From DATEMU01 sp964414585 (GTDB taxonomy: Bacteria; Planctomycetota; Phycisphaerae; UBA1845; UTPLA1): a DNA stretch of 64,000 nucleotides. Positions 1 to 6,419 of the stretch are shown here, one piece after another. The notes under the pieces are model-generated. The model was not told where the DNA came from, searched no databases, and saw only the letters and a list, made by a program, of their open reading frames with translations. The stretch is from NCBI GenBank assembly GCA_964414585.1, contig CAYPXR010000025.1:1-64000 (forward strand), written 5' to 3'. Each line of letters opens with the position of its first letter. The first letter of the stretch is position 1. A program made the translations under genes and the position numbers.

Positions 1-672
1 AATGGAATCATCTCAGAGGAGATCAAGTGCCTGACGGTCGAGGACCCGGTCGAATATCACCTCGATGGGATCAACCAGGTCGGCGTGAACATCAAGGCGG
101 GGTTGACGTTTGCCCGGGGAATGCGTTCGTTTTTGCGTCACGATCCCGATGTCATCATGGTCGGCGAAATTCGAGACCTAGAGACGGCGGAGACGGCCGT
201 GCAGGCGTCGCTCACCGGCCACCTGGTGCTGTCCACGTTGCACACCAACGATGCGCCGAGCGCGGTCACTCGTCTGCTGGACATGGGCGTCGAACCGTTT
301 CTCGTTGCCAGCAGCGTCGAGGCCGTCCTCGCCCAGCGGCTGGTGCGCGTGATCTGCCCGGACTGCAAGGAGCCGTATCAACCCGAGAAAAAGGAAATTC
401 CGCCGGACTTCAACTATCAGGGCGAGCCGGTCTATCGCGGCAAAGGGTGCCGGGAATGCCGCAACACGGGCTATCGCGGTCGTAAGGGCATCTTCGAGTT
501 GATGGTGGTCAACGACGACGTGCGCGAACTCGTCCTGCAACGGGCCAGCGCCGGCAAGATCACGCAAGTCGCGAAAAAGGCCGGCATGATTCAGCTCCGT
601 GAAGACGGCTGGAACAAGGTTCGCAAGGGCCTCACGACGCTCAAGGAAGTCGTTCAGGCGACGAAGGGGTAG
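1..672 (+). CDS. Type II secretion / type IV pilus assembly ATPase GspE/PilB, 3' part
   Basis: The frame is open from the first base, so the 5' end lies outside the window; about 223 C-terminal residues are present. The sequence has the features of the GspE/PilB/PilT hexameric ATPase core: TVEDPVEYHLDGINQV (Asp box side), FLRHDPDVIMVGEIRD (Walker B side) and the His-box GHLVLSTLHTND. A C-terminal metal-binding CxxC...CxxC loop (CPDC and CREC) is typical of GspE/PilB and absent from PilT. It energises assembly of the pseudopilus at the inner membrane. It most likely serves the gspF-gspD operon starting at 17492, although about 17 kb of unrelated genes separate them. GspE versus PilB cannot be decided from this part. 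Confidence 0.95.
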   Translation, partial: NGIISEEIKCLTVEDPVEYHLDGINQVGVNIKAGLTFARGMRSFLRHDPDVIMVGEIRDLETAETAVQASLTGHLVLSTLHTNDAPSAVTRLLDMGVEPFLVASSVEAVLAQRLVRVICPDCKEPYQPEKKEIPPDFNYQGEPVYRGKGCRECRNTGYRGRKGIFELMVVNDDVRELVLQRASAGKITQVAKKAGMIQLREDGWNKVRKGLTTLKEVVQATKG

Positions 673-699
673 GCGGCGGCGTACATTGGCGCTTCAAAC

Positions 700-1536
700 A
701 TGATCCGTCGATGCGTGCTGTTGGCTTTGACGTCGCACATCGCCTACGGTTGCTCGCCTCCGGACAACCGAAACTCTTCGAAAGCGGTTCCCCCGCCTCG
801 CTCTGCAAAGCAATTCAAACTCGTCACTTTCAATATTCACGGCGCGGACGCCGACCTGGCGAAGGTCGGGACTTTCTTGCAAGACTGTCGGGCCGACGTG
901 ATTTGCCTACAGGAAGTCACAAGGGCTACGCCTCGTTCAGATCAAGTTAACAGTCTTGCGCAGGCGACCGGTCTCTTCCATGTGGCCTCCGCATCGACGC
1001 TGGGAATTCCCGCGAATCAGGATTGCGATGTTGCGATCCTGTCGCGCTTCCCGCTCTCAAATTTGAGAGCGCACGCGTTGGATACCGGCGGCAGAATCTA
1101 TGCCGTATCGGCGGAACTTGTGGCCGAGGATGTTCGACCACTTGTTTATTCCGTCCATCTGCACGCCACATTCAGGCCCAATGTCAAGCATCTTGTTGAG
1201 TCCAGTGCGACTCGCACGAAAGAGACGAGGGCCTTGCTTTCGACGATTCGAGAAGCTCGTCGCGAAACTCTGGTGGCGGGGGACTTCAATACGCCGCCGC
1301 TTCTGGCAGGCTACAAGGAAATGAGTCGGGAGTGGAACGATCTGGGTAAAGCGCTTGGCAAGGGTTTGGAGACATTCCCGGCTGATAAACCTTTTATGCG
1401 GCTTGACTATGTGTTTGCCAAGGGGTCCTATGAGGCGAGGGCCTACGATACCATGCCATGCTCGGTTTCGGATCATCTTCCGATCTTTGCCGTTCTTCAG
1501 ATGAGAGAAATTCCGCATTCCGCGCCAGTACCTTGA
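700..1536 (+). CDS. Endonuclease/exonuclease/phosphatase-family lipoprotein
   Basis: A 278-residue protein with a short signal sequence ending in a lipobox (AYG-C at residue 18), so probably a lipid-anchored exported enzyme. The EEP fold (DNase I / inositol phosphatase / sphingomyelinase superfamily) is shown in order by FNIHG, ADVICLQEV (metal-binding Glu), VAGDFNTPP (catalytic Asp-Asn), RLDYVFAKG and the terminal SDHLPI. The substrate is unknown: extracellular DNA, phosphoinositides or other phosphodiesters are all used by this superfamily. It starts 27 bases after the ATPase with no clear Shine-Dalgarno. Base composition is somewhat more AT-rich than its neighbours. Confidence 0.85.
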   Translation: MIRRCVLLALTSHIAYGCSPPDNRNSSKAVPPPRSAKQFKLVTFNIHGADADLAKVGTFLQDCRADVICLQEVTRATPRSDQVNSLAQATGLFHVASASTLGIPANQDCDVAILSRFPLSNLRAHALDTGGRIYAVSAELVAEDVRPLVYSVHLHATFRPNVKHLVESSATRTKETRALLSTIREARRETLVAGDFNTPPLLAGYKEMSREWNDLGKALGKGLETFPADKPFMRLDYVFAKGSYEARAYDTMPCSVSDHLPIFAVLQMREIPHSAPVP

Positions 1537-1551
1537 GTTGCCGAAAGGAAG

Positions 1552-1860
1552 TCATTCAGGCGGCAACGGGGTAACGGCGGGAGGCCGGGCGACTCTCCCG
1601 GACCGTCTCCAAATCCGCAGGCTCAAGATCGCCACGATCAAGAGACAACCCGCTTTCCACAGGAAAAGCCACCATGGTGTCCACCATGCGATGGTTTCAT
1701 AGAAGTCGCTTGTTCCGAAGATCGCGAGGACGAAGGCCAACGAAAGCCGTTCCACCGGCGGCGAATACCGGCGAATGGCCGGAACCGCCAGGATCGCCAG
1801 CGCGTACCAGATATACGGCTCGAAATGGTTGTAGGCGTCCTTGGCGTCCGACAGGAACAT
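1552..1860 (-). CDS. Small hypothetical membrane protein
   Basis: A 102-residue protein with about three hydrophobic segments (around residues 17-30, 40-52 and 62-80) and a basic, Pro-rich tail. No family recognised. The start has no good ribosome binding site, but the regular alternation of hydrophobic helices and charged loops looks like a real membrane protein. It is convergent with the preceding gene. Confidence 0.5.
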   Translation of the reverse strand: MFLSDAKDAYNHFEPYIWYALAILAVPAIRRYSPPVERLSLAFVLAIFGTSDFYETIAWWTPWWLFLWKAGCLLIVAILSLRIWRRSGRVARPPAVTPLPPE

Positions 1861-2179
1861 TTACCAATGATAGGCCCATGAGCCCTTCCGGATTAACGGG
1901 TGGATTGGCTCGGTCAAATGCTGGAAATCATACCACTGGCCCATGAAGCGAGAATGCGAAGCCGGGGGGAAAGCTTCCCTTCGGCGCGCGGGGCTCGGCC
2001 CCGGTAATTTCAGGCGTTCATTGGTCCGGCGTGCGATGAACTCGGACCTCCAGAATTTCAATCCCGACCTTTCAATCGCTGCTGCAATCGGCCTCGTTCC
2101 CTGACGACATAGTAAGGAAGCCTCGGGATCCTGACGGCGGGATTCGCGCCAGTATTGCCGAGGTCGGTCTGCCGTCGAA
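1861..2179. other. Gene-free stretch
   Basis: About 320 bases between divergently oriented genes. I see no convincing coding frame, RNA gene or strong hairpin; open frames here have no protein-like composition. It probably holds the promoters of the flanking genes, but no good -35/-10 pair stands out. Confidence 0.4.
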
Positions 2180-3580
2180 ATGATGGAACCCAGAGCGGCC
2201 CTGATGAACAGTCTAACCACGCACAACGGCCGGTCACGGCTGATGCTTCTCTGGGTCCTGATGGCGACGGTCGTGACGGCCGGTTGCGCATTACTGGACC
2301 TTTTCTATTTCGCCTTTACGCCACGGAACCCGGTTCCGACGATTAACGTCGGCCTGCAACTGGTCGCCGAAGGTTTCGCTTCGCCGGTAGGTCTGGTGGC
2401 GCCGCCGGACAACAGCGGCCGGCTCTTCATTCTCGATCAGATCGGGCAGATTCGCATCGTGGACGCGGGCGGAAGCCTTCTTTCGATGCCGTTTCTCGAT
2501 CTGTCGGATCGAATGATCCCGCTGAGTACCGGAAGCGGTGCTGCCAGCTACGACGAGCGGGGGCTGCTTGGGCTGGCTTTTCATCCGGCTTTCGCGACGA
2601 ACGGGCGGTTTTTCGTCTTTTACTCGGCTCCCAGGGGCAACGACCAGCCGGCCGATTTCGACTCCGAGAATCACGTTTCCGAGTTTCGCGTCAGCGGCGA
2701 TCCCAACGTCGCCGACCCGGCGAGCGAGACGGTTTTGATGCGGATCGGCAAACCGCAGTCCAACCACAACGGCGGCCAGCTCGCCTTCGGACCCGCGGGC
2801 TATCTTCATATTTCCACCGGCGACGGCGGCGGCGCGGACGACAACGGCAACGGGCACAACGCTTCGACCGGGAACAGCCAGGACAAGGCGACCCTTTTGG
2901 GCAAGATTTTAAGGATCGATGTCAACAGCGGTTCGCCGTATGGGATACCGTTGGACAACCCGTTCCTGCCCGACGCGACGGCCAGGCCGGAGATTTTCGC
3001 GCTAGGGGTACGCAATCCCTGGCGATTCTCGTTTGATAGCGGCGGATCTCGTCGCTTGTTCGTCGGCGACGTCGGGCAAAACCTCACCGAGGAAATTAAC
3101 ATCGTCCGCAAGGGCGACAACCTCGGCTGGCGGATTCGAGAAGGGGCTGCCTGCTTCGATCCGGCGAGTTCCACCAATCCGCCATCGCAGTGCGCAGAGA
3201 CCGCGGCGGACGGCGCGCCGCTGGTCTCGCCGATCGTGCAATACGCACACGCCAATCCAACGGGCGGGCCTTCCGGCCTTGCCGTGATCGGCGGATATGT
3301 TTATCGAGGAATGGCGTTGCCGAATCTTGCCGGTCGCTACATCTTCGGAGATTGGAGCAAGAGCTTCGTCGCGACCGATTGCTCGATCTTCATGGCGGAA
3401 GAGGACGCGAATGGCACGTGGGCCATGCAGGAGTTAGGCATCAACAATCGCCTCGTGGGCCGGGTCGGCGAGTATCTTCGCGCCATGGGCCAGGATGCCG
3501 CGGGCGAACTTTACCTATTGACGAGCAAGTCGCTCGGGCCGGTCGGCACGACGGGCAGTGTCTATCGGATCGTGCCATAG
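2180..3580 (+). CDS. PQQ-dependent sugar dehydrogenase-like lipoprotein (GSDH/Yli family)
   Basis: About 466 residues (458 if the start at 2204 is used). An N-terminal signal ends in the lipobox VTAG-C, so an outer- or inner-membrane lipoprotein is predicted. The body is a six-bladed beta-propeller of the soluble glucose dehydrogenase / sorbosone dehydrogenase family. Diagnostic strings are DERGLLGLAFHP, NHNGGQLAFGP, STGDGGGADDNGN (Ca/PQQ-binding loop), ALGVRNPWRFSFD and GDVGQNLTEEIN. Such enzymes oxidise aldose sugars outside the cytoplasm with PQQ as cofactor; the actual substrate here is unknown. The next gene is convergent, 12 bases away. Confidence 0.9.
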   Translation: MMEPRAALMNSLTTHNGRSRLMLLWVLMATVVTAGCALLDLFYFAFTPRNPVPTINVGLQLVAEGFASPVGLVAPPDNSGRLFILDQIGQIRIVDAGGSLLSMPFLDLSDRMIPLSTGSGAASYDERGLLGLAFHPAFATNGRFFVFYSAPRGNDQPADFDSENHVSEFRVSGDPNVADPASETVLMRIGKPQSNHNGGQLAFGPAGYLHISTGDGGGADDNGNGHNASTGNSQDKATLLGKILRIDVNSGSPYGIPLDNPFLPDATARPEIFALGVRNPWRFSFDSGGSRRLFVGDVGQNLTEEINIVRKGDNLGWRIREGAACFDPASSTNPPSQCAETAADGAPLVSPIVQYAHANPTGGPSGLAVIGGYVYRGMALPNLAGRYIFGDWSKSFVATDCSIFMAEEDANGTWAMQELGINNRLVGRVGEYLRAMGQDAAGELYLLTSKSLGPVGTTGSVYRIVP

Positions 3581-3592
3581 ATTTCCATTGCG

Positions 3593-4492
3593 TTAGTGAA
3601 GTAGCAGCGAATCACTCACGGCGGTAATCGCCAGGAACAGGCTCACGCAACCGTTCAGAGTGAAAAAGGCCAGGTTGACGCGTGAGAGATCGTGTGGCTT
3701 CACGACGGCCTGTTCAGATGCGAGCAGCACGGCCGTAATGCCGACGCCGCTCCAATAGATCCAGCCGAACCCGACGGCAAAACCCAGCGCGATCAGCAGG
3801 GCGATCGTGACAACATGGCACGCGCGGGAGATTCGAAGTGCCGCGGCCACACCCAACTTTGCCGGTATGGAAAAGAGCCCGTCGCGCTGATCCACCTCGA
3901 CGTCCTGGCAGGCGTAGATGATGTCGAAACCCGCGATCCAGAAGAGCACGACGCCGGTGAGCAGGAGGGCGGGCCAACCGACTGAAACTGGGGCAATGGC
4001 GATCCAGGCGGCGGTTGGGGCAAAGGCGATGCCCGCTCCGAGGACAAAGTGGGCCAGCGAGGTGAACCGCTTGGCGTAGGAATAGCCGGCGAGCCAGGCC
4101 AGCGTGGGCAGGGCGAGCCAGAGCGGCCAGGGGTTTTCGTAGAAGAACCAGAAGCTTGCGCAGGCGGCGACGAAAGCCGCGACTGTCGCGATCGTGAAGA
4201 ACCATGCCTGTGCCAGGGTGATGCGGCCGGTTTGCAAAGGCCTGGACGCCGTTCGCGGATTGCGAGCGTCGATTTGCAGGTCGGCGATGCGGTTGAAGGT
4301 CATTGCGAAGCTGCGGGCGGCGACCATGCAGATGAGGATTAGAAGCAGTTGGCCGATGGTCGGCAGCCTGCCGGGTTGATGGCGGGCCGCGAGAAACGTT
4401 GCGATCAGGGCAAAGGGCAGGGCGAAGACCGAGTGCGAGAAGCGGATCATCTCGCCCCAGGTGCGGACCGGCGACGTCGGAACGGAGGACAT
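3593..4492 (-). CDS. UbiA-family prenyltransferase
   Basis: A 299-residue polytopic membrane protein, the usual length for UbiA-type aromatic prenyltransferases. The first Asp-rich motif NRIADLQIDARNPRTASRP matches the family signature closely, and the second metal-binding motif is DVEVDQRDG. It attaches a polyprenyl chain to an aromatic ring in quinone (ubiquinone or menaquinone) or heme biosynthesis. In Planctomycetes the MqnP role of the futalosine menaquinone route is a likely job, but no other mqn gene is present, so the substrate is open. It lies 42 bases downstream of the HPt-like gene on the same strand and is probably co-transcribed. Confidence 0.9.
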   Translation of the reverse strand: MSSVPTSPVRTWGEMIRFSHSVFALPFALIATFLAARHQPGRLPTIGQLLLILICMVAARSFAMTFNRIADLQIDARNPRTASRPLQTGRITLAQAWFFTIATVAAFVAACASFWFFYENPWPLWLALPTLAWLAGYSYAKRFTSLAHFVLGAGIAFAPTAAWIAIAPVSVGWPALLLTGVVLFWIAGFDIIYACQDVEVDQRDGLFSIPAKLGVAAALRISRACHVVTIALLIALGFAVGFGWIYWSGVGITAVLLASEQAVVKPHDLSRVNLAFFTLNGCVSLFLAITAVSDSLLLH

Positions 4493-4534
4493 TCTGGGAG
4501 GGATTCTATGTGAGGAGGCTCTCCAGCGTGAGCG

Positions 4535-4891
4535 TCATTCATCCGGGCATTGGAGACCGGCCTGGATGCGGGCAATCAGTTCGCGCAGTTCGATGACCTT
4601 TGCGGAAAGCAGGTCGGCGACGTGGTCGCAGGCGGCTTGTTCGATGCCCGCCGCTTTCTCCCGCAAGGTGACATAGCCGCACGAGACCCCCTGGTCGGCC
4701 AGGTCACGGGCGATCGAGCGGACTTGTTCGAAGGCGCCGGAATGGAGCGCTGTTTCGATGGCCGCCATTTTGACGGGGAGCGTGCGGACAAAATCCTCCA
4801 CGACGTCCCAAAGCTGGGGACTTTCCGACAAGAGCGTCGAGAGGAGCGGCTCGTCATCCGTCGGGTAAGGATCGGGCATCGCGCCAGCCAT
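4535..4891 (-). CDS. HPt-like helical protein without the phosphorylatable histidine
   Basis: A 118-residue all-helical protein with a good ribosome binding site (GGAGG six bases before ATG). Its layout resembles histidine phosphotransfer (HPt) domains: DVVEDFVRTLPVKMAAIETAL, then a helix at the phospho-acceptor position reading IARDLADQGVSCGYVTL, then LREKAAGIEQAA. In true HPt domains the acceptor helix reads HxLKG; here the His is replaced by Arg and the LKG by LAD, so phosphotransfer is not expected. The HPt assignment is by pattern only. Standalone HPt-like proteins of this type occur next to signalling genes in Planctomycetes; here the neighbour is UbiA. Confidence 0.6.
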   Translation of the reverse strand: MAGAMPDPYPTDDEPLLSTLLSESPQLWDVVEDFVRTLPVKMAAIETALHSGAFEQVRSIARDLADQGVSCGYVTLREKAAGIEQAACDHVADLLSAKVIELRELIARIQAGLQCPDE

Positions 4892-5121
4892 GAAAGCCTC
4901 CGGAGCAGTCTTGAAACATCGATCGGTTTTCAGTCGGTCTTGAGAACCGTCGATGTATCGATTTTGAGCGAGTCCTATATCAGGATCACGGCGGTGGACT
5001 CCCGCGCGGAATCGGCCGCTTGCCCAGTCCGGTTTGTGAAGGCCGCCGGACCGGCGAAAAATGGCCGTGAATGAGGGATTTTTCCAATTCTGTGAAATGC
5101 CGCACCCGAGAGGGGTCCTGC
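4892..5121. promoter_or_regulatory. Divergent intergenic region with a long imperfect inverted repeat
   Basis: Upstream of the minus-strand HPt-like/UbiA operon lies an inverted repeat: an arm starting ACATCGATCGGTTTTC at 4916-4931 and its near-complement GAGAACCGTCGATGT at 4942-4956, with a 10-base loop and one bulge. On the minus strand it would be a leader hairpin about 25 bases before the start codon, or an operator. There is no T-run, so it is not an obvious terminator. The rest of the stretch shows no coding potential. Confidence 0.4.
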
Positions 5122-5149
5122 TCGACGCTTCACGAGGTTTCCCTATAAT
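5122..5149 (+). promoter_or_regulatory. Sigma70-like promoter
   Basis: TCGACG, a 16-base spacer and a perfect TATAAT (5144-5149) lie about 105 bases before the membrane-protein gene at 5255. The -35 matches TTGACA at four of six positions. Confidence 0.45.
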
Positions 5150-5254
5150 GGTCGATTCTTGGGTCGTGGTGAATCGTCGGCGATGCGGATCCCGTCGGCG
5201 TCACTTTCCTTTTGTCGTCGGCCCCGTGGCTTTTGTTTTTCGAGGCAAATCAAG

Positions 5255-5680
5255 ATGAAGATGCCGAATTTCAGACTCTATGAGACACAAGCGACCAGCG
5301 CGATGCTGGCCGGTGTTCTGGGGTTCATTTTCCTGATGGGGCTGGCGGTCGTCGTGTTCAAAGGTCTCGATACCCAGCAGTGGATCATTCCCTACAGCGA
5401 CCGTCTCGGTTGGTCGCAGTATCGTCAATCCGTGATTTACGCCTCGACTCCGGTGGTCCTGCTGCTTGGCGCGCTGGCGGGAATTCTCGGTTTCCGCAGC
5501 CTTGGACAAGCACGGAATACCAAGCAAGGTCGTTCGTGGATGGGAATGACCCTCGGCGCGATTTGTCTGGCGCTAGCACCCGTCATGATCTCGGCGTGGA
5601 TACAGCTCAGCGAGGCGGTCATTACCGGTGACCCCAAGGGAAAGGGTAAGTCCGCCGACGTGGCGGCGCTGCAACCATAA
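5255..5680 (+). CDS. Hypothetical membrane protein
   Basis: 141 residues from the ATG at 5255 (MKMPNFRLYE); the longer open frame upstream is not supported. Three hydrophobic segments are visible (about residues 16-34, 60-80 and 92-112) and a short charged tail. No family recognised. The gene is followed 15 bases later by another small membrane protein, and the two may form an operon driven by the promoter at 5122. Confidence 0.65.
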   Translation: MKMPNFRLYETQATSAMLAGVLGFIFLMGLAVVVFKGLDTQQWIIPYSDRLGWSQYRQSVIYASTPVVLLLGALAGILGFRSLGQARNTKQGRSWMGMTLGAICLALAPVMISAWIQLSEAVITGDPKGKGKSADVAALQP

Positions 5681-5695
5681 GGCCCTGATGGGCGG

Positions 5696-6004
5696 ATGGC
5701 GCAGTCTTTCTTTCGCGCAAGGAAATCCGTGATCCCCTGGCTGATCAATTTTTTATTGCCGGGAACCGGTCTCATTCTCGTCCGTCGTGAATGGCTCGGT
5801 TTCTTGCTGGCCATTGTGTTCGGGATTTGCGGCAATGTCGCGCTGGCCGGTTGGTTCATCGCCCCGAGCGCCGTTCCGCTCTGGCTGACGCGAATCGCCG
5901 AGTCCATGACCGTGCTGGCCTGGCTGGTTTCCCAGATTTTGCTGAAGCGACAAGCTTCCCGGTCCCTTGCCAACTCCGGGGAACACTCCGCGCTGGAGGG
6001 CTGA
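5696..6004 (+). CDS. Small hypothetical membrane protein
   Basis: 102 residues with an amphipathic N-terminus (MAQSFFRARKSV), then three hydrophobic stretches, including LINFLLPGTGLILVRREWLG. That string resembles the PG-x-G turn of TM2/DUF6677-type small membrane proteins. Function unknown. Second gene of a likely two-gene unit. Confidence 0.65.
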   Translation: MAQSFFRARKSVIPWLINFLLPGTGLILVRREWLGFLLAIVFGICGNVALAGWFIAPSAVPLWLTRIAESMTVLAWLVSQILLKRQASRSLANSGEHSALEG

Positions 6005-6045
6005 CGCGTTATCGGCGCGGCCGGGGTGTTTTTTTTCAAAATCAA

Positions 6046-6080
6046 GTCCGGTCATGCGGGCCCGGTCTTTTTTCCCGAGT
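6046..6080 (+). terminator. Weak possible terminator
   Basis: A short CCGG...CCGG stem followed by TCTTTTTTCCC. The stem is only about 4-5 bp, so this is a tentative call; an earlier run of eight T at 6029-6036 may also contribute. Confidence 0.3.
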
Positions 6081-6195
6081 CCCTTATCGAATCGCCCCTG
6101 GCGGATCAGGAGTCGGGAGTTCACGCGAATCGACCGGCAACCGATAGTAAGAGTGTGAAAGACGGTCCGCCTCGGAGTCCAATATCGCACACGCA

Positions 6196-6224
6196 TTGAA
6201 GGACCGAATACCCCGGGCTAGAAT
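6196..6224 (+). promoter_or_regulatory. Promoter of clpC
   Basis: TTGAAG (6196-6201), exactly 17 bases, then TAGAAT (6219-6224): a good sigma70-type promoter. It leaves a leader of about 190 bases before the clpC start at 6420. Confidence 0.55.
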
Positions 6225-6342
6225 TGCGTGGAAATACCGTGGCGGTTAAGGTCGCATGACGGGCCTCGCGGCCGGGACACGAAACGTGCTTCGGCAACAC
6301 GCAAAGTGGGGAACGGTCCGTGGGGCGGGAAGCCTGCGAGCG

Positions 6343-6363
6343 CAACGGCGACCGGCCGTTGCA
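6343..6363 (+). other. Hairpin in the clpC leader
   Basis: A perfect 7-bp stem, GCAACGG and CCGTTGC, around a 7-base loop, 57 bases upstream of the clpC start codon. There is no T-run, so it is not a terminator. It may affect message stability or translation. No CtsR or CIRCE operator was recognised in the leader. Confidence 0.35.
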
Positions 6364-6419
6364 GCGGAACTACGGGAACGTCAGGGTTCGGAAACCGGAC
6401 TGGAAGGACGTGGAACGAC

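Noticed and set aside
1861..2226. 121-residue minus-strand open frame
   Set aside because: Overlaps the start of the sugar dehydrogenase gene, has no ribosome binding site and irregular composition; judged non-coding.
6228..6419. 64-residue N-terminal extension of ClpC
   Set aside because: Family members start with MFERFT-type sequence; the upstream residues are low-complexity leader translation.
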